Shown here piece after piece: positions 46,421 to 56,268 of a DNA stretch of 64,000 nucleotides. Location: the NCBI RefSeq assembly GCF_028369105.1, contig NZ_JAQNDO010000001.1, positions 2,411,711 to 2,475,710 of the forward strand. The letters are read 5' to 3'. The DNA comes from Polyangium mundeleinium (GTDB lineage Bacteria > Myxococcota_A > Polyangia > Polyangiales > Polyangiaceae). The stretch's first letter is position 1. Every line of letters begins with the position of its first letter. The notes below the pieces were generated by a model. That model was not told the DNA's origin. It saw only the letters and a program-made list of their open reading frames with translations, and ran no database searches. The position numbers and the translations under genes are program-made.

Positions 46421-47533
46421 TCAGCCCGCGATAGCGGGATTTCCCGTCCACACCGGCGGCGTATACCCGACCGGTTTGTCGCCCACGGCGGTCCCGCCGT
46501 GCAGTTGCCTCTGGTAGGCATCCCCGAACATTTTGTAGGGGAACGGCCGCGGATGCGCGCTCGCTCGATCGAGCTCCTTGCGCAGCTCGGCCGGAATCTC
46601 GAAATCGAGCGCGGCGAGGTTGTCCTCGAGCTGTGCGAGCTTCGTCGCGCCCAGGATCACCGAGCCGATGCCCGGCTGCGTCGCCGTCCAGTTCAGCGCC
46701 ACCTGCGCCATGCTGCGGCCGAGCTCCTTCGCCGCCTTTTCCACGGCCGCCACGACGCCCCAGTTGTGCTCCGTGAACAGCCCGAGCTGGCTGCCGGCAT
46801 CGTTCGTCGTGAGCCGCCCCTCGCCCTCGCCGCGCCCCTGGCTTGGCCGGTATTTGCCGGAGAGCAGGCCCCCGCCGAGCGGGCTCCACGCGGTGATGCC
46901 CATTCCGAGCGTCTGCGCGAGTGGCACGAATTCGTGCTCGATGTGGCGCTCCACGAGCGAATACTGGAGCTGCAGGTTGATGAACGGCGTGAGCGCGTGC
47001 GCCTCGGCGAACGTCTGCGCGCGCGCGGCATACCATGCGGGCACGTCGGACAGCCCGGCATAACGGATCTTCCCGGCGCGCACGAGGTCGTCGAACGTGC
47101 GCACCACCTCCTCGGCGGGCGTGAGGCGGTCCCACGTGTGCAGGAGGTACAGATCGATGTAATCGGTCCCGAGCCGCCGGAGCGACGCCTCCACCGCGCG
47201 GATCATGTTCTTGCGGCCGTTTCCTCCGGCATTCGGGTTGCCCGGGTCGAGGCCGTACGTGTACTTGGTGGTCAAAACGACCCGATCCCGCGCGCCGCGC
47301 TCGGCGATGAACTTGCCGAGCAGGGTCTCGCTCGTCCCGCGCGTGTAGAGATCCGCGGTGTCGAGGAAGTTGCCGCCTGCGTCGAGATATCGGTCGAAGA
47401 CGGCGCGGGCGGTTTCTTCCGTCGAACCCCACGCGCCCCAGGCTCCATCGGTGCCGAACGTCATGGTCCCGAGGGCCAGGCGGCTGACACGAAGCCCCGA
47501 GCGGCCCAGCAGATAGTAGCGATCGAGAGACAT
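46421..47533 (-). CDS. Aldo/keto reductase
   Basis: 370 residues from ATG 47533 (MSLDRYYLLGRSGLRVSRLA). The AKR barrel is plain: GTMTFGTDGAWGAWGSTEE, the catalytic Asp-Tyr in FLDTADLYTRG, the Lys in VVLTTKYTYG and the His in DLYLLHTWDRLTPAEEV. The NADP-binding GSVILGATKLAQLEDNLAAL is at the C-terminal side. Similar to YajO/Tas-like reductases. A TetR regulator gene lies upstream in the same direction, and both promoters carry the same 12-base palindrome, so repression by that regulator is likely. Confidence 0.92.
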   Translation of the reverse strand: MSLDRYYLLGRSGLRVSRLALGTMTFGTDGAWGAWGSTEETARAVFDRYLDAGGNFLDTADLYTRGTSETLLGKFIAERGARDRVVLTTKYTYGLDPGNPNAGGNGRKNMIRAVEASLRRLGTDYIDLYLLHTWDRLTPAEEVVRTFDDLVRAGKIRYAGLSDVPAWYAARAQTFAEAHALTPFINLQLQYSLVERHIEHEFVPLAQTLGMGITAWSPLGGGLLSGKYRPSQGRGEGEGRLTTNDAGSQLGLFTEHNWGVVAAVEKAAKELGRSMAQVALNWTATQPGIGSVILGATKLAQLEDNLAALDFEIPAELRKELDRASAHPRPFPYKMFGDAYQRQLHGGTAVGDKPVGYTPPVWTGNPAIAG

Positions 47534-47550
47534 CAGCGGACTCCTTGGTT

Positions 47551-47562
47551 GACTGAACTGTC
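47551..47562. promoter_or_regulatory. TetR operator candidate at aldo/keto reductase gene
   Basis: GACTGAACTGTC, an example of GACWGNNCWGTC, 18 bases upstream of the reductase start. The flanks TTGAC...GTCCAGAA are shared with the site at 48230-48241. Confidence 0.55.
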
Positions 47563-47616
47563 CAGAATGAAGCAAACGAACACGCGAGAGCACGCCTTCG
47601 CGCGCCCGCGCAGGGA

Positions 47617-48201
47617 CTACCGAGCTTTCAGGGAGGTGAGCGCGACGGCGGCGATGTCGCGGAGGGTCTCGGGGGTGGAGCCGGCTTTCGCCATGACCCG
47701 CAGGCCTTGCACCGTGGCGAGCAGGAAACGCCCGGCTTTCCGTTCGTCGACGCAGGGAGGGATCTCGCCCTTGCGCTTGCCTTCACGCACGATCCGTTCG
47801 AACGCGGTCTCGCAGAGGATCGTGCCGGACCTCGCCAGCGACGCGACCTCCGGATCCTTCTGCGCGAGCTCCACGATGGAGCTCACGTACATGCATCCCC
47901 GCGCGCGTTCGGCGGGCGTCTCGGCGGCGACGGCCATCAAGACTTGCTCGATCGCCAGGAGCGATGATTCCCCGGCCTGCAGGCGCTCGATGAGCTGCGC
48001 GCCGCTCTCCGCCTGATACCGCTGCAGCGCTTCGAGGTAGAGCCGGTGTTTGTCGCCGAAGGTGTCGTACATGCTCTGTCGCCCGATGCCCATCGCGCGC
48101 AGGAGATCGTCCGTCGAGGTCGCCTCGTACCCCTTCTCCCAGAAGACGGCCATGGCCCGCTTCACCACCTCGTCGCGGTCGAACTCCTTCGGGCGGGCCA
48201 T
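47617..48201 (-). CDS. TetR-family transcriptional regulator
   Basis: 194 residues from ATG 48201 (MARPKEFDRDEVVKRAMAVF). The N-terminal HTH is typical: FWEKGYEATSTDDLLRAMGIGRQSMYDTFGDKHRLYLEAL. The C-terminal ligand domain (LLAIEQVLMAVAAETPAERA, GCMYVSSIVELAQKDPEV, GRFLLATVQGLRVMAKAG) resembles that of the YcdC/AcuR-like group (TetR_C_16). It sits just upstream of the aldo/keto reductase and shares a palindromic site with it, which suggests autoregulation and control of that gene. The inducer is probably a small aldehyde or ketone (inference). Confidence 0.92.
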   Translation of the reverse strand: MARPKEFDRDEVVKRAMAVFWEKGYEATSTDDLLRAMGIGRQSMYDTFGDKHRLYLEALQRYQAESGAQLIERLQAGESSLLAIEQVLMAVAAETPAERARGCMYVSSIVELAQKDPEVASLARSGTILCETAFERIVREGKRKGEIPPCVDERKAGRFLLATVQGLRVMAKAGSTPETLRDIAAVALTSLKAR

Positions 48202-48229
48202 GCGCGTCCTCAAACCTGTAGCCGTTCTG

Positions 48230-48241
48230 GACTGGTCTGTC
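48230..48241. promoter_or_regulatory. TetR operator candidate at the regulator gene
   Basis: GACTGGTCTGTC (reverse complement GACAGACCAGTC), matching GACWGNNCWGTC, 29 bases upstream of the TetR start. Together with the site at 47551-47562 it forms a matched pair. Confidence 0.55.
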
Positions 48242-48254
48242 AAGCATCGGGCCG

Positions 48255-51200
48255 CTAGGGCGTCTTCCCCCGCGAGCGCATCAAACCGACCTCGAATGGC
48301 CCCTCCGGCTGCCCGGGATACATGCGCACATCGATCTCCGCCCTCTGGCGCACCACGTCCCTATCGAACACCTTCTCGGCTTCTTGTTCGAGCTCCGCGT
48401 CGCCTGCGAGGCGCGCGAGCATCCAGTCCGCGAGCCTCGGCCGCCCGTCGAGCTTGCCTCGTCGCAGCGTCGCCGCCTCGGCGAGCTCGGGCTGTTTGCG
48501 CAGCGCCGCGAGCACCTCCGCGGCGTCCGGTCCGAGGCTCGCGCGGTAGGCGACCAGCAGGGTCGAGAACTGCCGGCGCTCGGTCTCCCACGCCTTCGCG
48601 AGGGCAGGGGAGACGGCCCGCGCCTTGCCAATCGCCACGGCGGTGAGGCCGTCGCTGAACGATCGCGGCGGGATGCCCTCGGGCCAGAGCTCGTGCGCGC
48701 GCCGGTAGGCCTTCGCCATCTCGTCGAGGTTCTCCGCGGAGCTGTCGACCATCGTCCGCAACCAAAAGAGATCCCCGAGCGTGAACCACGCCGCCGCCGC
48801 CGTGGGCGCCTTTCGGGCTTTTTCCAGCTCCGGGATGCGGCTACGCCAGACCTCGGCCTCGCGCTTCGTGGCCTTGTCGAGTTCTGCGTCTTGCTCCCCC
48901 GCGAGCCACGCCGCCCGCGCCGCCGCCGCGTTTTGCGCATCGAACGGCGGGAGCGCCTGAAGCCGCGCCGAGAGCTCCCCGAGGCCCTTGCCGTCCGCGC
49001 GCAGGCTGAGCCAATCGAGCTCGCGACGATACGCCGATGCCTTCTGCGGCGCGAGGATCTGCTCCGTTCGCGAGACCGAAAGCGCGCGGTGCTGGTTCGG
49101 GTCCTTCTCCAGCGCCGCGAGGATCTCCGCGCGGAGCGGCCCTTCGAGCATCGCCCACGCGAGCTTCCACGCGTCGCTCGGATCGAGCCGCAAGGCCCGC
49201 GTGTCCACCCATCGATCGAGCACGGTCACGATCGCCAGGTGAGCGAGCGCGTCTGCCAGGTGACCGAGCACGAGCGCGCTGTCGCCGTTGAGCCGCACCG
49301 CGGTCTCGAAGCCCTTCACGGCCGCGCGCAGGTGGGCGACGTCGCCCGTCGCCTGGTAACGCCCTGTGTGCGCGATGGCCGCGTTGTTCGCCGCCGACGC
49401 GTCCCGCGCCGCGTCCTTCTCGTGGAAGGCCGCTTCCTCGGCGAACGCCCGATCGGCCTCCGCGAGTTTGCCCTGCGAAACCGCCCGCGTGCCCTTCACC
49501 TGCAGGAGCTGCGCCTTGACGAAGGGCGAGTTCGGATCGGCGAGGCCAAGCCACTTCTCGCGGTCTTCGAAGCTCGTCGACAGGTTCGCGCGGAGCGAGG
49601 CCGCCAGGTAGCGTTTGTCCGGAGCCACGCTGGTGTCGTTGTACACGGCCTCCACCACCTGCCGCGCTTTGGGCTCCAGGCCGAGCTCGCGATAGGCGCT
49701 CGCGACGCGAATGGACAGGGTCGCGTCCTTTTTCTGGAGGAGCCCTTCGAGCTCCGCGTCGCCGTCCGCGGCCCGCCCGAGCCGGTGATACACCTGCCCG
49801 AGGCCGAGGTGATACAGCGGATCCCCCGCCGCCTCGCCGCGCAGCGCGAGGAACGCGCGCTCCGCCTGTTCGAGCAGCGCCCGCTGCGTGTCACCCGTCG
49901 TCGTCGAAGCTCGCCGGAGCTTGATCATGCCGAGCGAGATGGTCGCGGGGATCACCGCCTCGTGCCGCAGGAACTCGTCCTGCAGCGACGCGAGCGTGGG
50001 GTCCTTGCGGTATTGCTCGGCGACATAGGCCTGGATGAGCTCTTTCCCCTGCGCCTCCGTCGCGCTCTGGAGCTTCGAGCGGAGGTCGCTCGGGACGTTT
50101 CCGGAGCGCAGCTCGGCCGTGATGCGGCTCTCGACCTTCAAGCTCGCCGCGCGGAACGCGCGTTGCGCTTCCTGGAAGTCGGAGAGGCGCTCGTTCACGA
50201 GGGCCGTGAGGATCCCGTCGGCCTTGTCGAGGTCCCCCGCCTCGGCGTGCGTATCGGCGAGCGCCTGCTGCGCCAGCGCCGTGAGTCGGCCGGGCGGACC
50301 GAGCCTGCCGAGCAGCTTCAATGCAGCCTTCGTATCGCCGCGGCTCCGCTGCCCCGCGGCCATCCCCACCGCGAGCTCCTGATGGTCCCGTCGCTGCGTG
50401 AGCGCCACCACGAGCGCCACTTCGTCGTTTGCTTCGAGGATCGCCCGATCCTCCGCGAGCTGCTTCCGCGCTTCTTCGAGGCGCTTCTTCACGTCGGCTG
50501 CGGCGTCCGCCTGGCCTTGCTTCGCGGCCTGCTCCGCCCACGTCGTGGCTTCGGTCTCGGCCTCGATCCATAGCGACGGCGCGGGCCCGAAGCCATCGAG
50601 GATCTTCTTCGCCGCCTCGATCGATGCCGCATCCCCGAGCGCCACGTAATGGCGCAGGGCGCCGATCGGACGGCTCCCCGCCATTCCGTCGGCGAGGTTT
50701 TTCCGGAGACGCGCGCGCCGCTCCACGATCGCCGTCGCCTCCGCGCGACCCTCGGCCACGCGCGCGGCCATGTCGAGCACGGTGAGCACCGCGGCCGCCT
50801 TCTCCGGCGTATCCTCGCCGATTTGATCGGCGAACGCCGAGAGCCGCTCCGCGAGCAAGACCGCGGCCTTGCCGTCCCTCGCGTCGGCCGGCAGCTCGTT
50901 GAAGGCGTTCATCACCCGGCCGATCGCTTCGAGCGACGCCACCGTCGCAGGCTCGTGCACGCCTTCCGCGGTCACGAGGCGCACGATCGATGCGGCGACC
51001 TCGTCCACGTCGACCTCGTCGGGATAGGTCCCGAGCACGAGCCGATACTGCGAGAGCGCGCCCTCGGCATCCCCCTTCGCCTCGGCCTCGCGCGCCTCCG
51101 CGAGCGCGACGGACGCCTTGCGCGCGGGCGAGTCGAGGTAATTCGAAAGGGCCACCGAGGCCGCCACGCCGAGCGTGCCGAGCAGGGCGACGCCGCGCCA

Positions 51201-51926
51201 AACCTTCGCGATCGGCCCGAGTGGCTCTTTCGCGAGGAACTGGTAGCTCATCGTGCTCACCTGCCGGACGCGGTAGGCCGCGACGGGCACGATCGGGATG
51301 AACACCACGCAAAAGCAGTAGGTCGCGACGTACGACCCGTCGGGCCAGCGGTCGCGCTCGCCGTAAAGCCGGAAGCCGATGCCGTTCAGCGTGAAGAGCG
51401 TGGGCGCGCGTTCGAGTGGGCGCGGCGAACGCTCGACCTCGCGGAGGGCGTCACGCAGCGCGCGGCTCTTCACGTGCCGGCGGCCCTGCGCGACGGCGCG
51501 ATCGGCCCGCTTGAAATGGCCGGCCCGCTGGAGCCACCGCGCATGCGTGAGCCGAGCGAAGACCGGAAGCTCCTCCGCGGCCGCTTCGAGCTCGGCCCGC
51601 GCCTCGGGCGCCTGCGCGAGCGGGGTGGCCTTGCCGAGCAGGCGCCGCGCCCCGTCCAGATCGCCGCTCGCGGCTTTCAGGCCCGCGACCTCGCCGAGCA
51701 GGGCGGCCACGCGGCCTTTGATGCGCGGGGCGAGCTCGTCGTCGGCGGCGAAGAGCGCGTCGTCGAGCTGCGAGAGCACGTCCCGCTCCACCGCATCACG
51801 GACGAACACGACACGCGGGCGCGCTTGCGCCCAATCTTCACGTTCGGGATCCGGCTCCAGGAGCGGCTCGGCGAGGAGCTCGTCGACCGTGCTGACGCCC
51901 TCTGCGAGTTGTTCGATCGCGGCCAT
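48255..51926 (-). CDS. Large TPR-like membrane protein of unknown function
   Basis: 1223 residues from ATG 51926 (MAAIEQLAEGVSTVDELLAE). Residues about 195-275 contain two hydrophobic parts (YVATYCFCVVFIPIVPVAAYRV and WRGVALLGTLGVAASVALSN) with a motif LFTLNGIGFRLYGERD just before. The long remainder is Ala/Glu/Leu-rich with TPR-like units, such as EAREAEAKGDAEGALSQYRL, YHLGLGQVYHRLGRAADGDA, AFAEEAAFHEKDAARDASAA and FTLGDLFWLRTMVDSSAENL. No catalytic motif is seen. It is probably an inner-membrane scaffold with a large soluble repeat region. It stands alone on the minus strand. Confidence 0.82.
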   Translation of the reverse strand: MAAIEQLAEGVSTVDELLAEPLLEPDPEREDWAQARPRVVFVRDAVERDVLSQLDDALFAADDELAPRIKGRVAALLGEVAGLKAASGDLDGARRLLGKATPLAQAPEARAELEAAAEELPVFARLTHARWLQRAGHFKRADRAVAQGRRHVKSRALRDALREVERSPRPLERAPTLFTLNGIGFRLYGERDRWPDGSYVATYCFCVVFIPIVPVAAYRVRQVSTMSYQFLAKEPLGPIAKVWRGVALLGTLGVAASVALSNYLDSPARKASVALAEAREAEAKGDAEGALSQYRLVLGTYPDEVDVDEVAASIVRLVTAEGVHEPATVASLEAIGRVMNAFNELPADARDGKAAVLLAERLSAFADQIGEDTPEKAAAVLTVLDMAARVAEGRAEATAIVERRARLRKNLADGMAGSRPIGALRHYVALGDAASIEAAKKILDGFGPAPSLWIEAETEATTWAEQAAKQGQADAAADVKKRLEEARKQLAEDRAILEANDEVALVVALTQRRDHQELAVGMAAGQRSRGDTKAALKLLGRLGPPGRLTALAQQALADTHAEAGDLDKADGILTALVNERLSDFQEAQRAFRAASLKVESRITAELRSGNVPSDLRSKLQSATEAQGKELIQAYVAEQYRKDPTLASLQDEFLRHEAVIPATISLGMIKLRRASTTTGDTQRALLEQAERAFLALRGEAAGDPLYHLGLGQVYHRLGRAADGDAELEGLLQKKDATLSIRVASAYRELGLEPKARQVVEAVYNDTSVAPDKRYLAASLRANLSTSFEDREKWLGLADPNSPFVKAQLLQVKGTRAVSQGKLAEADRAFAEEAAFHEKDAARDASAANNAAIAHTGRYQATGDVAHLRAAVKGFETAVRLNGDSALVLGHLADALAHLAIVTVLDRWVDTRALRLDPSDAWKLAWAMLEGPLRAEILAALEKDPNQHRALSVSRTEQILAPQKASAYRRELDWLSLRADGKGLGELSARLQALPPFDAQNAAAARAAWLAGEQDAELDKATKREAEVWRSRIPELEKARKAPTAAAAWFTLGDLFWLRTMVDSSAENLDEMAKAYRRAHELWPEGIPPRSFSDGLTAVAIGKARAVSPALAKAWETERRQFSTLLVAYRASLGPDAAEVLAALRKQPELAEAATLRRGKLDGRPRLADWMLARLAGDAELEQEAEKVFDRDVVRQRAEIDVRMYPGQPEGPFEVGLMRSRGKTP

Positions 51927-51997
51927 GGCGCCTAGGAAAGACAAACGGCGCCCCGCCGTCAACGGGGATGCTTGGCCCGCTCACACGTTTCGGGCGC

Positions 51998-54454
51998 TCA
52001 CGCCTTCACGCGCTTCGCCTCTGGATCGTAGAGCGGCTTGAGCGAGGCGACGGCCGGGTACAACTTGCCGGCGATCTCGACCTCCCACGTGGCCTGTTCG
52101 AGGTACTTCGTGTCGACGGGCGCGCCGGCCTCCACCATGACGAGGCCGACGGCGCCCCCGACAGAGTGCCCGTACGAAGCCGCGCGCACGTAGCCGATGG
52201 GCTTGCCATTCCGACGCACGACCTCCGCGTGGAACATCAAGGGCTCGGGATCCTTCACGAGCACCTGCACGATCCGGCGCGTGAGCGGCCCTGCGGCCTT
52301 TTTCGCGAGCACCGCTTCCCGCCCGAGGAAGTCCGCCTTCTTCAGATCGACCGCGAAGCCGAGCCCCGCCTCCAGCACCGAATCGGTGTTGTCGATGTCG
52401 TGGCCGTAATCGCGATAGCCCTTTTCCATACGGAGGCTCGCCAGCGCCTTGAGCCCGGCGTGCTTCAGATCCACGCGTTTGCCCGCTTCAACGAGACGAT
52501 CGTAGACGTGCGTGGCCTGCTCCGTGGGGATGTAGAGCTCGTAGCCGAGCTCGCCCAGGTACGTGATACGCACGCAGAGCGCGCGGGCGAACCCGATGTC
52601 GATCTCCCGCGCGGCGCGGAACGGGAACGCCTCGTTCGACATGTCCTCCGAGGTCACCATTTGCATGAGCTCGCGCGAGCGCGGCCCCTGGATGTTGATC
52701 TGCGCATACCCCGAGGTCACGTCCGTCACGAATGCGTGCATGTCCGGCTTCGTGTGCCGGCGCATCCAGGCGAGCGCGTGCCGGTGCGCCGTGTCCGAGG
52801 CGACGACCCAGTATCGCTCGTCGTCGAGCTTCGTGACCGTGAGGTCCGCCTCGATCGTGCCGCCGGCGTTCAGCCATTGCGTGTACGTGATGACGCCCGG
52901 CGCGCCGTCGACGCTGTTCGCGGAGATGTAATCGAGCAGCTTCCCCGCGTCCCGGCCCTGCACCAGGAATTTCGCCATGAACGACATGTCCATGAGGATC
53001 ACGCCCTCGCGGCAGGCGCGGTGCTCGGCTTCCCACGACGGGAACCAGTTCTGCCGGCCCCACGAAAGACGCTCCACCTTGGGGAGGGTGCCGGGCGGCG
53101 CATACCAGTCCGCGCCTTCCCACCCGCTCACGTCCTTGAAATAGGCGCCCTGGGCCGCGAGCCGCTCGTGAATGGCCGAGGTCTTCGCGCCGCGCGCCGT
53201 CTGCATCGAGCGCGTCGGGTAATGGCATTGGTAGACCATCCCGAGCGACTCCACCGTGCGCGTGCGGCGGTATTCGGGGTTCGCCTGGTACGTGTGCAGC
53301 CGGTCGATGTTCATCCCCGTGACGTCCACGTCCGGGCGACCATTGATGATCCAGTGCGCGAGCACGCGCCCGAGCCCGCCGCCCGTCAGGATGCCGATCG
53401 AGTTCAGGCCCGCGGCGACGAAGTAATTCTTGATCTCCGGCGCCTCGCCGACCACGGGAGCGAGGTCGGGCGTGAAGCTCTCGGGGCCGCAGAAGAACTT
53501 GCGGACGCCCACCTCCAGCGTGACGGGCACGCGCCGCATCGCCTTTTCGACATAAGGGCCCATGCGATCCCAGTCCGGGGTGATCTCGCCGAAGGAAAAA
53601 TCATCCGGTACGCCCTCGATCTTCCACGGCGCGCAGAGGGGCTCGAAGAGGCCCACCATCATGCCGCCGACCTCCTCGCGGTAATACCCGTACGAGCCCG
53701 GGTCTTCGAGCACGGGCATCGATTTCGGCAGGTCGGGGATCTTGGCGGTGATGAGGTAATAATGCTCGGCCGATTGCAGCGGGATGTTGACCCCCGATTT
53801 CGCGCCGAGCTGCCGCGCCCACATGCCCGCGCAGTTCACCACGTACTCGGCCTCGATGTCGCCGAACGGCGTCTGCACGCCGGCGACGGCGCCGCGTTTC
53901 GTGATCACGCCCGTGCAGGGCACGTTCTCGAGGATCGTCGCGCCTTGCATCTTGGCGCCCTTCGCGAGCGCCATCGTGATGTCGACCGGGTTCGCCTGGC
54001 CGTCCTCCTTCACGTAGAAGCCGGCGAGGATGTCGTCGGTCCGCGCGAGCGGGAAGAGCTCCTTCACCTGCGAAGGCGAAATCTCGTGCACGTCCACGCC
54101 GCAGTGGCGGTTGAACGCCGAGACGCGACGGTACTCTTCGAGCCGGTCCGGATCCGCCGCGACCTCGATGAACCCGACCGGCTTGAACCCGGTGCCGAGG
54201 CCCGTCTCCGCTTCGAGGCGGGTGTAGAGATCACGCGTGTACTTGCGCATCTCCGTCGACGTCTCCGACGTCGAGCCGAAGGTCACGATGAGCCCGGCGG
54301 CGTGCCAGGTCGTGCCGGAGGTGAGGCGGTCCCGTTCGAGCAGGACCACGTCCTTCCAGCCCATGTGAGCCAGGTGGTAAGCGACGGAGCAGCCAATGAC
54401 GCCGCCACCGACGACGACGACACGCGCGCGCTTCGGCAGATCCGGTACGGACAT
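51998..54454 (-). CDS. Dimethylglycine/sarcosine dehydrogenase-type flavoprotein
   Basis: 818 residues from ATG 54454 (MSVPDLPKRARVVVVGGGVI). An N-terminal FAD-binding DAO domain (about 10-400) has VVVGGGVIGCSVAYHLAHMG, ERDRLTSGTTWHAAGL with the His that can carry covalent FAD, and LTGGGLGRVLAHWIING. The C-terminal half is a GcvT-type tetrahydrofolate-binding aminomethyltransferase: LMDMSFMAKFLVQGRDAGKL, LGELGYELYIPTEQATHVYD, ALASLRMEKGYRDYGHDID. This arrangement is that of enzymes demethylating dimethylglycine or sarcosine with transfer of the methyl group to tetrahydrofolate. The precise substrate cannot be read. No partner gene is adjacent. Confidence 0.9.
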   Translation of the reverse strand: MSVPDLPKRARVVVVGGGVIGCSVAYHLAHMGWKDVVLLERDRLTSGTTWHAAGLIVTFGSTSETSTEMRKYTRDLYTRLEAETGLGTGFKPVGFIEVAADPDRLEEYRRVSAFNRHCGVDVHEISPSQVKELFPLARTDDILAGFYVKEDGQANPVDITMALAKGAKMQGATILENVPCTGVITKRGAVAGVQTPFGDIEAEYVVNCAGMWARQLGAKSGVNIPLQSAEHYYLITAKIPDLPKSMPVLEDPGSYGYYREEVGGMMVGLFEPLCAPWKIEGVPDDFSFGEITPDWDRMGPYVEKAMRRVPVTLEVGVRKFFCGPESFTPDLAPVVGEAPEIKNYFVAAGLNSIGILTGGGLGRVLAHWIINGRPDVDVTGMNIDRLHTYQANPEYRRTRTVESLGMVYQCHYPTRSMQTARGAKTSAIHERLAAQGAYFKDVSGWEGADWYAPPGTLPKVERLSWGRQNWFPSWEAEHRACREGVILMDMSFMAKFLVQGRDAGKLLDYISANSVDGAPGVITYTQWLNAGGTIEADLTVTKLDDERYWVVASDTAHRHALAWMRRHTKPDMHAFVTDVTSGYAQINIQGPRSRELMQMVTSEDMSNEAFPFRAAREIDIGFARALCVRITYLGELGYELYIPTEQATHVYDRLVEAGKRVDLKHAGLKALASLRMEKGYRDYGHDIDNTDSVLEAGLGFAVDLKKADFLGREAVLAKKAAGPLTRRIVQVLVKDPEPLMFHAEVVRRNGKPIGYVRAASYGHSVGGAVGLVMVEAGAPVDTKYLEQATWEVEIAGKLYPAVASLKPLYDPEAKRVKA

Positions 54455-54764
54455 GGCGTGCTCATGCCTGAAACCGCCGTCCGCGTCCAAGCCCATCGAT
54501 ACCGAACGTGACGATTCTCACCCGGAGGTAGCATCGGGAGTGTGATGTAACCAACGTCGCTGTGCCGAAGTCGGCGGACGGGTCTCGCGGGCGACGAGCC
54601 GGCGGGGGGACCGGTCCGTGACCTCGGCGCGGCCCGGAATCGCGGGACGCACCGTTCCGACGATTCTGTGCTCGGCGCGCCAATCCGTTGACGGCTGCGT
54701 GTCGTGTTCGTAGGGTGATTCAATTGGCGCTCGGATCCACCTGATCACGAGGGGGGAGGACAGC
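54455..54764. other. Divergent gap between the flavoprotein and PAS-STAS gene 1
   Basis: About 310 bases with no gene. It must contain the promoters of both flanking genes; the one for PAS-STAS gene 1 is listed separately. The middle part shows nothing I can name. Confidence 0.4.
54688..54716 (+). promoter_or_regulatory. Sigma-70 type promoter of PAS-STAS gene 1
   Basis: TTGACG (54688-54693), 17 bases, then TAGGGT (54711-54716). The same TCCGTTGACG start and exact 17-base spacing precede the paralogue at 56355. Confidence 0.45.
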
Positions 54765-56153
54765 GTGTATCTTCCGATGGAAAACGAGTGCGCGGCGCTC
54801 CGCGCGCGGGTCGCCGAGCTCGAGGCGAGCCTCGCCGTTCGACCACCTGGGGTGACGAATGGCCACCGTCGTGAAGCTGCCCCCTCCGACCCCGATGCCG
54901 AGGCGCGCCTTCTGCGCGCAGCGCTCTATAACCTGGCCGACGCCATCGTGATTTGCAACCGCGACGGCCGGACCGTCCACTTCAACGCCGCGGCGACGCT
55001 GATTTTCGGCGAGCGGTCGAGTGACGTCCCCTCCGAGGAGCTGTCCACGCGATACGGCCTCTTTCTCCCGGATGGCGTGACCCACGTCCCCATGAACGAT
55101 CTTCCGTCCCATCGTGCGCTGCGGGGGGAGAACGTCGACCGCATCGAGCTTTTCGTGCGGCGAGAGAGCCTGCCGGCCGGCATGTACGTCGAATGCTCCG
55201 CGCGTCCCATTCGCGACGCGGATGGTGTCATTTGCGGCGCCGTCGTCGTGTGCCGCGACCTGGGCGAGCGCAGGCGTTACGAGGCCGAGCGCGAGCGACG
55301 GCTCCGCGCCGAGGAGCAGCGGCTCGCCGCCGAGAAGGAGCGGCTCCGCATGGCGCGGATCCTCAAGAGCCTGCTCGAGCACCTCGACATCGTGGTATGG
55401 GCGACCGACGAAACAGGCGTCTTCACGTTTCACGACGGCCGCGGCGCCGAAGCGGCGGGGATCGCGCGGGGCGCTCTCGTCGGCAAGAACGCCCGCGACG
55501 TATACCCCGACGACTTGCTCATCCACCGCGCCCTCGCGGGCGTCCCCGGGCACGACCGCAACGGCGTGCATGGCGTCGCCTGGGAGCATTGGGCCATTCC
55601 GGTGACCGACGACGGCAGGCCTGCGGGCGTCATCGGCATGAGTCTGAACATCACCGAGGCGCACCAGGCCAAGCTCGAGCTCGAGGCGAAGCTCGCTCTC
55701 ATTCAACGACAGCAAGAGGTCATCTTCAACCTGGAGACCCCGATCATCCAGGTATGGGACCGCGTCCTCACGCTGCCGATGGTGGGTGTCGTCGACAGCC
55801 GGCGCGCCGCGCGGGTCACGGACAACGTCCTCGCCGAGGTCTCGCGCACGCAGGCGCGTTTCGCCATCCTCGATCTGACGGGCGTCGACGTCGTCGATAC
55901 GGCCACGGCGGGCCACATGCTGAATATCATCTCCGCCGTTCGTCTCCTCGGCGCGGAAGGGATCATCACGGGGATTCGCCCGAACGTCGCGCAGACCATG
56001 ATCTCCCTCGGGCTCGACCTTTCGCGCGTGCGCACGCTCGCGACCTTGCGCGACGGCCTCTCGTTCGCAATTCGAGAGCTCGCCGGATCCTCCGGCGCCG
56101 CGTACGGAACCGGATCGCTTCCTCGGCCGACCCGCAGCCCCAAGGCCCTCTGA
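54765..56153 (+). CDS. PAS-PAS-STAS regulator (RsbR-like), copy 1
   Basis: 462 residues from GTG 54765 with GGGGGGAGGA 5 bases upstream. A short coiled coil (CAALRARVAELEASL) is followed by PAS1 (about 50-170: LADAIVICNRDGRTVHFNAA, GAVVVCRDLGERRRYEAERE), a coiled coil linker, PAS2 (about 205-300: LDIVVWATDETGVFTFHDGR, GVIGMSLNITEAHQAKLELE) and a C-terminal STAS domain (about 320-440). The STAS core LDLTGVDVVDTATAGHMLNI has Thr residues in the place phosphorylated in RsbR proteins. It has no kinase domain, so it is expected to work in a stressosome-like partner-switching system. A near-identical STAS is in the next gene. Confidence 0.9.
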   Translation: MYLPMENECAALRARVAELEASLAVRPPGVTNGHRREAAPSDPDAEARLLRAALYNLADAIVICNRDGRTVHFNAAATLIFGERSSDVPSEELSTRYGLFLPDGVTHVPMNDLPSHRALRGENVDRIELFVRRESLPAGMYVECSARPIRDADGVICGAVVVCRDLGERRRYEAERERRLRAEEQRLAAEKERLRMARILKSLLEHLDIVVWATDETGVFTFHDGRGAEAAGIARGALVGKNARDVYPDDLLIHRALAGVPGHDRNGVHGVAWEHWAIPVTDDGRPAGVIGMSLNITEAHQAKLELEAKLALIQRQQEVIFNLETPIIQVWDRVLTLPMVGVVDSRRAARVTDNVLAEVSRTQARFAILDLTGVDVVDTATAGHMLNIISAVRLLGAEGIITGIRPNVAQTMISLGLDLSRVRTLATLRDGLSFAIRELAGSSGAAYGTGSLPRPTRSPKAL

Positions 56154-56268
56154 ATCGCGCCTCCCTCGAATTCCTCCCGTCGTCGCAGGTATCGTTGAAT
56201 CAGGCTTCTCCCGACTTGCGGGTCGCGCATGAATGTCGGGGTAGGCACATCTTCGACGCGTCAGTCCG

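Noticed and set aside
51968-54511. 847-residue plus-strand frame antisense to the flavoprotein
   Set aside because: Shadow frame of the DMGDH-type gene; no motif, extreme Arg/Val/Asp composition.
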